Source of the DNA: Chloroflexota bacterium | GTDB taxonomy: Bacteria > Chloroflexota > Limnocylindria > QHBO01 | DNA length: 13,497 nt | Assembly (NCBI GenBank): GCA_013697395.1 | Contig: JACCWY010000309.1 | Location: 1 to 13,497 of the forward strand | Reading direction: 5' to 3' | Shown here: piece by piece, positions 1 to 7,721 of the stretch | Layout: the number at the start of each line of letters is the position of its first letter | Numbering within the stretch: position 1 is the stretch's first letter | Made by a program: the position numbers and the translations under genes | Notes under the pieces: model-generated | Databases searched by the model: none | What the model saw: only the letters and a program-made list of their open reading frames with translations | Told to the model about the DNA's origin: nothing

Positions 1-1244
1 ACGCGGCCGCGGTCGCCGACATCATGACGTGGCGCCGGCTGGGCACGTCGCTGCCCGGCGTGCTGGCCGGATCGCAGGCGGATCGGCTCCGGACGGATGT
101 CGCGGTTCGGCTCGAAGCCGGCGATCACCTCGGATGGGATCGGCGACCCCAGCAGGCGCTCGACATCACGCAGCAGCGGTCCCTCGTCGACGCACACGAG
201 CGAGACGGCGGTGCCGGTGATCCCGGCGCGGCCGGTGCGGCCGATGCGGTGAACATAGTCGGACGCGACCATTGGCAGCTCAAAGTTGACGACGTGCGGC
301 AGCGCCTCGATGTCGAGGCCGCGCGCGGCGACCTCGGTCGCCACGAGCAGCAGCACGCGCCCGGCCTTGAAGTCTGCGAGGGCTCGAATCCGCTGGGGCT
401 GCGACTTGTTGCCGTGGATCGTCGCCGTGGCGATCCCGTCGCGGTTCAGCTGCTCGGCCAGTCGGTTCGCTCCGTGCTTCGTCCGCGTGAAGACGAGCGC
501 CTGGTCGATGACCCGGGTCCGCACGAGGTGCGTCAGCAGCTCCCGCTTCCGCTCGCGGTCGACCGGGTGGACGACCTGCTCGACAAGGTCGGTCGGCGTG
601 TTGCGCGGGGTGACCTGCACCGATGCCGGACGGTCGAGGAGACCCTCGGCCAGGATGCGGATCTGGTTCGAGAACGTTGCGCTGAAGAGGAGGTTCTGGC
701 GCCGATCCGGCAGGAGTGCGAGCACCTGGCGGATGTCGCGGATGAAGCCCATGTCGAGCATGCGATCGGCCTCGTCCAGGACGAGGATCTCGACCCCACG
801 CAGGTCGATGGTGCCCTGGCGGGTATGGTCGAGCAGACGCCCGGGGGTGGCGACCACGATCTCGACGCCGCGGCGCAGCGCGCCGGACTGGCCGCCGAAG
901 CCGACGCCGCCGTAGATGGCGGTCGAGCGAACGCTGCCGCCCGAGTAGGTGCGAACCGACTCCTCGACCTGCATCGCGAGCTCGCGAGTGGGGGTCAGGA
1001 TGAGGACGCGAATGCGCCGATCGCGCGCGGGGCGCGCGGCCAGCTGCTGCAGGATGGGCAGCACGAAGGCCGCCGTCTTGCCGGTCCCCGTCTGGGCGCC
1101 GGCGAGGAGGTCGCGTCCGGCGAGGACGATCGGGATCGCCTCGCGCTGGACGGGAGTTGGTTCGGTGTAGCCCTGGCGCGCGACAGCGCGGAGCAGGTCG
1201 GGCGTGAGCCCCAAGTCAGAGAAGGCACGGGCAGAGAAGGACAA
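1..1244 (-). CDS. rhlE: RhlE-type DEAD-box ATP-dependent RNA helicase (3' end outside window)
   Basis: Unwinds RNA duplexes using ATP and probably acts in ribosome assembly or mRNA turnover in the cytoplasm. Reading from a TTG at 1244, 414 residues are open to the window edge. All helicase motifs are visible: Q motif GYTEPTPVQ (25-33), Walker A AQTGTGKT (50-57), PTRELA (85-90), TPGR (133-136), DEAD (157-160), SAT (188-190), ARGLDI (307-312) and HRIGRTGR (332-339). Both RecA lobes are therefore complete; the missing part is only the variable C-terminal tail, whose visible start is Arg/Pro/Gln-rich. No ATG fits the N-terminus, and the TTG is supported by an AGGAG 9 nt upstream. It is divergent from the small zinc-repeat gene at 1432. 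The family is certain; RhlE rather than another DEAD-box subgroup is an inference from the short N-terminus. Confidence 0.93.
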   Translation of the reverse strand, partial: MSFSARAFSDLGLTPDLLRAVARQGYTEPTPVQREAIPIVLAGRDLLAGAQTGTGKTAAFVLPILQQLAARPARDRRIRVLILTPTRELAMQVEESVRTYSGGSVRSTAIYGGVGFGGQSGALRRGVEIVVATPGRLLDHTRQGTIDLRGVEILVLDEADRMLDMGFIRDIRQVLALLPDRRQNLLFSATFSNQIRILAEGLLDRPASVQVTPRNTPTDLVEQVVHPVDRERKRELLTHLVRTRVIDQALVFTRTKHGANRLAEQLNRDGIATATIHGNKSQPQRIRALADFKAGRVLLLVATEVAARGLDIEALPHVVNFELPMVASDYVHRIGRTGRAGITGTAVSLVCVDEGPLLRDVERLLGSPIPSEVIAGFEPNRDIRPEPIRLRSGQHAGQRRAQPAPRHDVGDRGR

Positions 1245-1253
1245 GGGAGAGAG

Positions 1254-1258
1254 CTCCT
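1254..1258 (-). promoter_or_regulatory. Shine-Dalgarno site that fixes the TTG start of the helicase
   Basis: AGGAG on the minus strand, 9 nt before the TTG at 1244. It is the only good ribosome site near the start of the conserved reading frame and supports the non-ATG start. Confidence 0.6.
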
Positions 1259-1263
1259 GATTA

Positions 1264-1295
1264 GGCCCTCCCGCAACGCATCTGGTCGCGGGGCC
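1264..1295 (-). promoter_or_regulatory. Stem-loop in the helicase 5' leader
   Basis: On the plus strand, CGCAAC (1272-1277) pairs with GTCGCG (1285-1290) across a 7-nt loop, with one wobble pair in RNA. GGCCC (1264-1268) pairs with GGGCC (1291-1295) outside it, leaving a 3-nt bulge. The structure sits just upstream of the helicase ribosome site, and no T-run follows, so it is not an obvious terminator. A regulatory role is inference, and GC-rich DNA forms such stems by chance. Confidence 0.3.
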
Positions 1296-1401
1296 CGGTC
1301 AGGGCGAGAGGTAAAATCGAGATCGGGGCGGGGTTTGAATCCGCGGCGCAGACCGGTGCGCAATCGAACACGTGTACGAAATGTACCACATCGTTTGGGT
1401 G

Positions 1402-1407
1402 TACGCT
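1402..1407 (+). promoter_or_regulatory. Possible -10 element for the zinc-repeat gene
   Basis: TACGCT, 24 nt before the ATG at 1432, matches the TANNNT pattern. No -35 is recognisable. TGTAC occurs three times around it (1373, 1382, 1400), which could be an operator but is unproven. Confidence 0.3.
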
Positions 1408-1431
1408 AGAGACCCACCACGAAAGGCGGCC

Positions 1432-1773
1432 ATGACCGACCGATGCATTCACGGGTTTGAGGAGCAGCACTGCGCCGCATGCCGCCGATGCCACCACGGA
1501 ATTCTCGAATCCCGCTGCGCCACCTGCCGCCCGAAGACCGCCCGCGAGGCGACGGTCATGCTGGCCAACAACGCTCCCCGACCCTCTGAAGAGCACCGCG
1601 GCTACGAGATCTCGTACGTCGAGAATGAGCGGAGCTGGTACATCCGCGCCGATGCCGACGCCCCCCTCTTGCGCACCACGTACCGATCGGCCTTCCAGGC
1701 ACGGCGCGCGATCGACGAGATCCTCGATCGTCCCGCGCCGGTCTCCGCCGGAGGCGGCAAGAAGAAGCGCTGA
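1432..1773 (+). CDS. Small protein with two tandem C-x-H-G-x5-C-x2-C zinc-binding repeats
   Basis: 113 residues. I do not recognise a named family. The first 32 residues contain two copies of the same 13-residue pattern: C5-x-H7-G8 with C14 and C17, then C20-x-H22-G23 with C29 and C32. The spacing is identical, so each copy can offer three Cys and one His to a metal, most likely zinc. The rest is a mixed alpha/beta segment (Tyr/Trp-rich around residues 58-71, then an Arg-rich helix 84-99) and a basic tail ending GGGKKKR, which could contact nucleic acid. The ATG at 1432 is preferred over the upstream in-frame ATG at 1372 because GAAAGG lies 5 nt before it and the Cys repeat starts at once. 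It is divergent from the helicase. Function is unknown. Confidence 0.8.
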   Translation: MTDRCIHGFEEQHCAACRRCHHGILESRCATCRPKTAREATVMLANNAPRPSEEHRGYEISYVENERSWYIRADADAPLLRTTYRSAFQARRAIDEILDRPAPVSAGGGKKKR

Positions 1774-1920
1774 CCGGCCCGACGAGCCGTTAGGCCCTGA
1801 AGCCCCGTACCATCGTTCCAACGTGGGCAACTTGATGCGGCGCTACATGTCGTCAAGAACGCCCCTTCCAAGGTGGCCGATTACCCACCTTCCGCATGTG
1901 GGGGGCATTGCCGGAGGCGG

Positions 1921-1950
1921 TTGTCAACGTCGCCCATCCACCGCGATACT
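1921..1950 (+). promoter_or_regulatory. Probable sigma-70-type promoter of the cyclase gene
   Basis: TTGTCA (1921-1926), 18 nt, then GATACT (1945-1950). The -35 matches five of six consensus bases and the -10 four of six. It lies downstream of the ATG at 1873, so transcripts from it could only use the later GTG at 1987. Confidence 0.5.
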
Positions 1951-1967
1951 GCCGACCACCGTCTACC

Positions 1968-1973
1968 GAGGAG
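1968..1973 (+). promoter_or_regulatory. Ribosome-binding site supporting the GTG start of the cyclase
   Basis: GAGGAG, 13 nt before the GTG at 1987. The spacing is slightly long, but no better site serves another start that keeps the zinc ribbon at the N-terminus. Confidence 0.45.
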
Positions 1974-1986
1974 CGCGAAGACCCGA

Positions 1987-4900
1987 GTGATCTGCGCGAA
2001 TTGCAGCGCCGAGAACGAGGCCAGCCGCAAGTTCTGCTTGCAGTGCGGCATCCGCCTGGCGGCGATCTGCCCGCGTTGCGGCTCGGCGAACACGCCCGAG
2101 GCGCGATTCTGCGGGGAGTGCGGCAATGCGCTAGCGGAGGCCAATGCCACGACCGCGGTCGTTGGGGCCATGGCCGCCCCCGCGACCGAGCTGCGCATGG
2201 TGAGCGTCCTCTTCGCCGACCTCGTGGGCTTCACGACGCTGTCCGAGGCGCGGGACGCAGAGGACGTCCGCGACCTGCTGGGCAGCTACTTCGAGACCTG
2301 CCGTTCGACCGTGGAGCGATACGGCGGGACGGTCGAGAAGTTCATCGGCGATGCGGTGATGGCGGTGTGGGGCACGCCGACCGCCCAGGAGGACGATGCC
2401 GAGCGAGCGGTGCGCGCTGCTCTCGACCTCGTTGACGCGGTGCGGCGCCTTGGAGCCGAACGAGGGGTCCCCGACCTCGCACTCCGTGCGGCGGTGAACA
2501 CCGGCGAGGCGGTCGTGACGATTGGCGCGACCGGGATGGGCATGGTGGCCGGTGACCTCGTCAATACCGCATCGCGCCTCCAGTCGGTCGCGGCATCCGG
2601 CGTCGTGCTGGTGGGTGACGGAACGAGGCGTGCAGCGAGCGATGCGATCGTCTTCGAGGGGGCCGGAGAGCAGTCCCTCAAGGGCAAGGCCACCCCCGTG
2701 CCTGCCTTCAGGGCGCTGCGGGTGGTCGCCCAGCGCGGCGGCGTCGGCCGGAGCGAGGGCCTCGAGCCGCCGTTCGTTGGCCGTGACTCCGAGCTCGGAC
2801 TCATCAAGGACTTCTACCACGCAACTGCGCGCGATCGCGGGCCACGGGTGGTGAGCGTGATCGGCCAGGCCGGGATCGGCAAAAGCCGGCTGGCGTGGGA
2901 GTTCCTCAAATACATCGACGGCGTCACCGAGATCGTGTATTGGCACCAGGGCCGCTCCCCGGCCTACGGCGAGGGCATCAGCTTCTGGGCGCTGGGCGAG
3001 ATGGTCCGCATGCGGATCGGTATCGGTGAAGGGGCCGATGAGGCATCGACGCGAGAGCGCCTGGCGGCAACGCTCGACGAGTTCGTGACCGATCCAGGCG
3101 AGCGGCGCGCCCTCGAGGATCCGCTCCTGCATCTGCTCGGCATCGGCGAGAGCCCGTCGCGCGAGCGTGGGCAACTGTTCGGGGCATGGCGCACCTTCTT
3201 CGAGCGCATCGCCGACGTCGGGCCGGTGGTGATGGTCTTCGAGGACCTCCAGTGGGCCGATGACGGCATGCTCGACTTCGTCGAGGAGCTCGTGACGTGG
3301 TCGCGCGGGCGCTCGATCTACATCATCACCCTCGCTCGTCCGGAGCTCCTCGACCGCCGGTCGACCTGGGGCGCGGGGCAGCGTTCCTTCACCTCGCTGA
3401 ACCTTGCACCGCTGACCGACGAGGATATGCGGGCGCTGCTGGCCGGGCTCGTCCCCGGGCTGCCGGGGACAGTCATCGAGCAGATCGTGGGGCGAGCCGA
3501 GGGCATTCCGCTGTACGCCGTCGAGACGGTCCGCACACTGCTCAACGACGGCCGCATCGAGCGCGATGGGGACGCGTTCCGTCCGGTCGGCGAGCTCACC
3601 ACCCTCGCCGTGCCGGAGTCCCTGCACGCGCTGATCGCGGCCCGGATCGATGCACTGCCAGCCATGGAGCGAACACTCGTCCAGGAAGGGTCGGTCCTGG
3701 GGCTGTCGTTCGGCATTCCCGCCTTGACCGCGGTCTCGCGCGCTCCGGCCGAGGACATCGAGCGCATGCTCCACCACCTCGTGCAACGGGAGCTGCTGAC
3801 GCGCGACGACGATCCCCGCTCGCCGGAGCGCGGGCAATATCGATTCGTGCAGGGCCTTCTTCGCGAGGTCGCGTACGGGACGCTCTCGCGCGACGATCGT
3901 CGAGCACGGCATCTCGCGGCCGCGCGCTATTACGAGGCACTCGGCGACGAGGAGCTGTCGGGCGTGCTTGCCCAGCACTACGTCGACGCGTACCAGGCCC
4001 ACCCCGATGGCCCAGAGGGCTCAGCCGTGGCCGCCCAGGCGCGCGTGGCGCTGCGTGGGGCAGCACAGCGAGCGGCGGACCTTGGCTCGCATCGCCTGGC
4101 CCACTCCTACCTGGAGAGCGCGTTGCTCGTGCTCAACGATCCGACCGAGGAGCTCGAGATCCGAAGGGTTGCCATGACCGCGGCGGCGAACACTGGCATG
4201 CTCGAGAAGGCGGTGGGTCATGGCCGCCGCACGATTGAGCTCGCTCGGCAGCTCGGCATGGATCGCGAGCGCCGCACGGCAACCGCGGCCACTGCCGAAA
4301 TCCTCCTCGAGGGTCAGCAGCAGCAGGCGCTCCAGCTCCTCAACGAGGCGATCGCGGAGCCCGGCCTCACGCCCGGTGACCCCGGGTACATCGAGGTCGC
4401 CACCGTCCTGGCGAAGGCCGAGATGCGCGTGCCAAATGACCCGCGCGCGGTGGAGCTCGCCGATCTCGCCCTGCCCGAGGCTCAGCGCTCGGGAGACGAC
4501 CGGCTGATCCTCGACCTGCTGATCACCCGGGCTGTGTCGCACTCGAACCTGGGACGCAGCACCGAGGCGGTCGCGGTCCTCACCGGCGCCCTCGAGGTCG
4601 CGACTCGGCTGGGTCTCGGCGATACGGTCAATCGAGCAGCGGTCAACCTCGGCTACGCCGTGGCGTCGGATGACCCCCGCGCCGCGTTCGAGATCTCGAA
4701 GCGCGCCCTCGACGGAGCGAAGCGTGAGGGCGTCATGTGGCGGATCCGCTACATCCTCGGAAACGCCGTCGATGCGGGGATCGAGGTGGGCGAGTGGGAC
4801 TGGGCACTGCAGCAGGCGGAGGAGCTGGATCCAATCTTCACCGAGCCCGCGGAACGCCTCTGGTTCGGCACCTTCACGGCCGTGATTCGTCTCTACCGAG

Positions 4901-5517
4901 GCGAGGATCTGCATGCGGAGGCACGGCGGTTCTACGACGATAGCCGCGACATCGATGACGCACAGTTCCGCGCAGTCGGTGCGTACGCCCTGCTGGTGAG
5001 CTCGGTCCTCCGAGGCGATGAGGCCGACGCGGTGCGCATCGCAGAAGAGGGCATTGAGGGCGCCGTCGTCGGCACCGATGGTGCCGTCCATGGAGCCCGA
5101 TCGGCGATCTGGAAGGGCGATGGCCCAAGCGCACGCCGCATGCAGGCCGTCTTCGAGGCGTCTCCACCTGGCCGGCGGAAGACGGCGCTTCGCAAGACGA
5201 TGGCCGGTGGCATTGCGATGCTCGAGGGCCGGCCTGGCGAGGCGCGCGCCGAGTTCGCCGAGGCTCAGCGGCTGTGGCGTGAGCTCGATGCGACGTACTG
5301 GCTGGGCATGACGGACCTCGACATCGTGGTAACGGGTGCGATGGAATCCGACGAGCGGCGTCGCGCCGCCGAGGAGGCGCGGGAGATCTTCACGCAGCTA
5401 CGGGCGCAGGCCCTCCTGGATCGGCTCGACGCGGCGTTGGGCTCCCAGGCGCCCACGCCTGACACCACGGAGAGGCGAGCCGAGTCAGCCCGCGAAGGGA
5501 TCGGCCAGGAGGCCTAG
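1987..5517 (+). CDS. Class III adenylate/guanylate cyclase fused to a double zinc ribbon, STAND-type ATPase and TPR-like tail
   Basis: 1176 residues from GTG. Residues 3-45 hold two CxxC...CxxC knuckles (C3/C6/C17/C20 and C28/C31/C42/C45), a double zinc ribbon. Residues 70-245 are a class III cyclase domain: metal-binding D78 (FADLVGFT) and D122 (KFIGDAV), adenine-selecting lysine position K118, and transition-state N193 and R197 in VNTASR. M186 stands where canonical adenylate cyclases have Asp or Thr, so ATP specificity is likely but not assured. From 262 (PFVGRD) comes a STAND/AAA ATPase with Walker A GQAGIGKS (293-300) and Walker B VVMVFED ending at D420. The remaining ~700 residues look like helical TPR-type repeats. 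The protein is probably a cytosolic signal-sensing cyclase. No C-terminal LuxR HTH is seen, unlike some mycobacterial relatives. The ATG at 1873 would add 38 atypical residues and lies upstream of the likely promoter. Confidence 0.9.
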   Translation: MICANCSAENEASRKFCLQCGIRLAAICPRCGSANTPEARFCGECGNALAEANATTAVVGAMAAPATELRMVSVLFADLVGFTTLSEARDAEDVRDLLGSYFETCRSTVERYGGTVEKFIGDAVMAVWGTPTAQEDDAERAVRAALDLVDAVRRLGAERGVPDLALRAAVNTGEAVVTIGATGMGMVAGDLVNTASRLQSVAASGVVLVGDGTRRAASDAIVFEGAGEQSLKGKATPVPAFRALRVVAQRGGVGRSEGLEPPFVGRDSELGLIKDFYHATARDRGPRVVSVIGQAGIGKSRLAWEFLKYIDGVTEIVYWHQGRSPAYGEGISFWALGEMVRMRIGIGEGADEASTRERLAATLDEFVTDPGERRALEDPLLHLLGIGESPSRERGQLFGAWRTFFERIADVGPVVMVFEDLQWADDGMLDFVEELVTWSRGRSIYIITLARPELLDRRSTWGAGQRSFTSLNLAPLTDEDMRALLAGLVPGLPGTVIEQIVGRAEGIPLYAVETVRTLLNDGRIERDGDAFRPVGELTTLAVPESLHALIAARIDALPAMERTLVQEGSVLGLSFGIPALTAVSRAPAEDIERMLHHLVQRELLTRDDDPRSPERGQYRFVQGLLREVAYGTLSRDDRRARHLAAARYYEALGDEELSGVLAQHYVDAYQAHPDGPEGSAVAAQARVALRGAAQRAADLGSHRLAHSYLESALLVLNDPTEELEIRRVAMTAAANTGMLEKAVGHGRRTIELARQLGMDRERRTATAATAEILLEGQQQQALQLLNEAIAEPGLTPGDPGYIEVATVLAKAEMRVPNDPRAVELADLALPEAQRSGDDRLILDLLITRAVSHSNLGRSTEAVAVLTGALEVATRLGLGDTVNRAAVNLGYAVASDDPRAAFEISKRALDGAKREGVMWRIRYILGNAVDAGIEVGEWDWALQQAEELDPIFTEPAERLWFGTFTAVIRLYRGEDLHAEARRFYDDSRDIDDAQFRAVGAYALLVSSVLRGDEADAVRIAEEGIEGAVVGTDGAVHGARSAIWKGDGPSARRMQAVFEASPPGRRKTALRKTMAGGIAMLEGRPGEARAEFAEAQRLWRELDATYWLGMTDLDIVVTGAMESDERRRAAEEAREIFTQLRAQALLDRLDAALGSQAPTPDTTERRAESAREGIGQEA

Positions 5518-5524
5518 GCTCGGC

Positions 5525-6232
5525 TCACCCGGCAACCTGCTGGAGCACGCGGCCGTCGGCGGCAACGCGGACCACCGTCGGGACCAGGGCCACGCCGTAC
5601 TTGCGGGCCAGGTCCGGCCGATCGCGAACGTCGACGCTGACGAAGGGACGCGACCCGGCGGCCAGCTCGGCCTCGACGCTGCGGCACTCCGTGCAGAGCG
5701 GGTGGCTGAAGGCGACGATCAGCTCACCGGCCGGCAGCGGGCCGCCCAGGTCCGCCAGCTCGACCCGATCGAACGCCTGGTGGCGTATGCCCCGCAGGCG
5801 TGCGCCGATGCGGTACATCTCGCAGCCGGCGCAGAACCCGGTCGCGGCGGCCAGCAGGGCGAGTCCGGCAACAAGCAGGCCGAGACCGTTGCCGACGGCG
5901 GCGAAGCCGACGCCATATGCGAGCGTCGCGGACGTCAGGACCACGAATCCGACCTGGTTGGCGAACCTCGGCGGACGCGAGTCCTCGATCGGCCCTTCGC
6001 CGAAACGTGGCTGGACGAGCTCGAAGTAGGCGACGCACGGCAGACAGTACTGGCGGCCGAAGCGCAGGCCGATGCCGAGCTGGAGGGCCAGCAGCCCGAG
6101 CAGCGGCCACCAGCCGGTGAGAACCGCGACGAGGGAGACAACGCCGACGGTCGCCTGGTTGAAGCGTGGCGCGCGAGCGTCGATGACGTCGAGGTCGCGA
6201 TACGGGTGAGCCGTTCTGGGTGGAGTGGACAT
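5525..6232 (-). CDS. DUF4395 membrane domain fused to a C-terminal thioredoxin domain
   Basis: 235 residues. DUF4395 spans about 18-150: DARAPRFNQ (18-26), membrane segments near 28-56, 92-112 and 114-133, the PRF-x-EDSRPPRFA linker (75-91), CLPC (63-66) and CAGCEMY (134-140). A thioredoxin fold follows (~170-233) with active site CTEC (180-183) and cis-proline P218 in LVPTVV. It is likely an inner-membrane thiol-disulfide protein passing electrons between membrane cysteines and the thioredoxin site; direction and partner are unknown. The start has GGAG 8 nt upstream. It converges on the cyclase gene with 7 bp between stops, and no terminator is visible there. The domain calls are firm and the electron-transfer role is inference. 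Confidence 0.87.
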   Translation of the reverse strand: MSTPPRTAHPYRDLDVIDARAPRFNQATVGVVSLVAVLTGWWPLLGLLALQLGIGLRFGRQYCLPCVAYFELVQPRFGEGPIEDSRPPRFANQVGFVVLTSATLAYGVGFAAVGNGLGLLVAGLALLAAATGFCAGCEMYRIGARLRGIRHQAFDRVELADLGGPLPAGELIVAFSHPLCTECRSVEAELAAGSRPFVSVDVRDRPDLARKYGVALVPTVVRVAADGRVLQQVAG

Positions 6233-6362
6233 TGATCGGGCTCCGAGCTGGGCAGGCAGGTGGAAGGAGTCTCAGGAACGGGGGTGGCGGGAAGGATGGG
6301 CCTACTGGAGGCGGCGAACCGTGACGACGCGCCGATCGAGCGGGGAGCGGAGCTCCTCCCGC

Positions 6363-6500
6363 CTAGCGACAGCTACAGGTCCAGGTGCTGGTGCAGCGTC
6401 CGTTGGTCACGATGCGCGCAGCGTACTGCCGGGCGGTCGTTCCGGCAAGCCCGGCGCTCCCTGGATGCCAAGTGGATTGGCCCTGTGACGGCCGAAACCT
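6363..6500 (-). other. Open frame ending in a Cys-rich tail, no credible start
   Basis: A 45-codon open stretch, TAG to TAG, ending GRCTSTWTCSCR with three Cys in the last ten residues. The only in-frame start is a GTG at 6410. The upstream half runs through repeat arm 6466-6490, so this may be the tail of a small gene displaced by the repeat, or chance. The 6233-6630 gap otherwise holds repeat copy A; I see nothing else in 6233-6362. Confidence 0.2.
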
Positions 6501-6604
6501 CTACCGGGAACCTGCAAACGGCCGTTCCTCCGACGTTCGGCCAGGCAGGTTGGCCGACCGGCGATCCAATCGGTCTTCGTTGGTCACAGGGCCAACTTGC
6601 TTGG
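6466..6604 (-). repeat. Three-hairpin intergenic repeat, copy A
   Basis: Left arm GCCAA-GTGGA-TTGGC (6467-6481) followed by CCTGTGACG. The centre pairs TCGGCCA (6537-6543) with TGGCCGA (6551-6557). The right arm (6583-6604) is the reverse complement of the left arm type, with stem CCAA/TTGG (6592-6604). Reversed, it aligns with copy B: TTCCTCCGAC at 6525-6534 is the reverse complement of GTCGGAGGAA at 9414-9423, and the arm-to-centre spacings are mirrored. Hence I assign the opposite orientation to B and C. The right arm starts 27 bp after the stop of the SH3-like gene. Confidence 0.85.
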
Positions 6605-6630
6605 AACTCGTCGGCGATCCGCGACGACCA

Positions 6631-7656
6631 CTATGGGAAGTCGGGATCCGTTCCGGTGACCTCGATCGACTCGACGACGAACTGCTCGCGGCAGTAGAGC
6701 TCCGCCGCGCGAGAATCGAGGGGCACCGGAGGCTCGCCAGGCGAAACCGTGCAGCCGACGGCGGCCGGATCGTCAAAGTGGCCCACCACGCGCAGGATCT
6801 GCCCGTGCTCCGGCTGCGGCGGCCCGCTCGGGGCGAACCGCATTTCCAACGGACCTCTCCGCGCGTTCGGGTCCACCGATAGCAGCGCTCCGTTGGTCGG
6901 AAACGCCAGCCAGGCCGGCTCAAATGAGCCGACGATGAGCGCATCGCAGCCACCGCACCCGAATGTCCCCTCGAGCGTAATCTGCTCGCGGCCGAAGCAG
7001 GCGAGCTGCTCCCACGGCTGCATCGCCTCGACGGTGGTGAGGTTGACCGGTCGCGTCGGACAGCGTGGCTCGAGCAGCTGGATGTACGCCTCCGTCTCGT
7101 CGCCGGCCGCAACCCAGCCCACAGCGCTCGTCGTCATGAGCGGGCCGTTGGAGAGCGGCGGCAGTTCGGTAAGCTCGCCGAGCCGGATGACCGGATACCA
7201 CGCGAACCCGCCCGCACTCACCGGGCCCCAGTCGGAGCGCTGCGCGTAGCCGACGAGCAGCAGCTGCTCGACCGGCAGGTCGTCGACCAGGCTGCTTTCC
7301 GTCGATGGCCCCTCGCGCATGCGCAGCCCATCGGTGACGACGCTGACGATGCTGCCCGGCGGGATCAGTCCCTCAGGCGCCGCCACCACCGGCGCCGGGG
7401 CGGACGCATCGGGAGCCGCAGAGGCCGATGCCAACGCGGACGGCGCGACCGAGGCCGATGATGATGCCGTGGCCGATGCCGACGCCGATCCGGAGACGCC
7501 CGCCGATGGGGATCCGCCGGCAGTCTCCCCATCTCCGTCGCGGAACAGGCTGCCAAGGATGAAGCCGACGATGATGGCCACGATCGAGATGAGCGCGATG
7601 GCAAGCACGGGCCGGCCCTTCCGGGGAGTTGTCCGCGCCGCTCGGTACGCGCTCAT
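6631..7656 (-). CDS. Membrane-anchored SH3-like domain protein with Ser/Ala-rich linker
   Basis: 341 residues. A short basic cytoplasmic N-terminus is followed by one membrane segment (17-38), then a low-complexity Ser/Ala/Pro linker (about 47-95) that would span the cell wall. A bacterial SH3-like fold follows near 101-158, with typical LRMREGPSTESSLV (111-124). The last ~180 residues hold five or six cysteines, including CGGC, and no domain I recognise. The topology is that of an exported, membrane-tethered surface protein. Ligand and role are unknown. The start at 7656 keeps the full membrane segment and has a -10-like GATAAT 8 nt before the ATG but no ribosome site. The stop is followed at 27 bp by repeat copy A. 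Confidence 0.82.
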   Translation of the reverse strand: MSAYRAARTTPRKGRPVLAIALISIVAIIVGFILGSLFRDGDGETAGGSPSAGVSGSASASATASSSASVAPSALASASAAPDASAPAPVVAAPEGLIPPGSIVSVVTDGLRMREGPSTESSLVDDLPVEQLLLVGYAQRSDWGPVSAGGFAWYPVIRLGELTELPPLSNGPLMTTSAVGWVAAGDETEAYIQLLEPRCPTRPVNLTTVEAMQPWEQLACFGREQITLEGTFGCGGCDALIVGSFEPAWLAFPTNGALLSVDPNARRGPLEMRFAPSGPPQPEHGQILRVVGHFDDPAAVGCTVSPGEPPVPLDSRAAELYCREQFVVESIEVTGTDPDFP

Positions 7657-7664
7657 GTCGCTGG

Positions 7665-7670
7665 ATTATC
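7665..7670 (-). promoter_or_regulatory. -10 element close to the start of the SH3-like gene
   Basis: GATAAT, 8 nt before the ATG at 7656, with no Shine-Dalgarno between. Initiation would place the first transcribed base at or next to the ATG, consistent with a leaderless mRNA. Confidence 0.5.
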
Positions 7671-7721
7671 GGCGTTCGGCGCTGGTCCGCGCGCGACCGC
7701 GGCGCATCGGTGCCGCAAGCC

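Noticed and set aside
1317..1352. tRNA gene or tRNA fragment (GGGTTTGAATCC resembles a T-arm)
   Set aside because: The T-stem has a mismatch, and no acceptor, D or anticodon arms can be folded upstream on this strand.
24..1409. 461-residue plus-strand open frame
   Set aside because: It is the antisense of the DEAD-box helicase, with Arg/Asp-rich composition and no domain; the minus strand carries all helicase motifs.
2131..4002. Long minus-strand open frame opposite the cyclase
   Set aside because: Antisense shadow produced by high GC codon use; no motifs, whereas the plus strand has cyclase and ATPase motifs.
5518..5524. Terminator between cyclase and DUF4395 genes
   Set aside because: Only 7 bp separate the stops and no hairpin with a T-run is visible.
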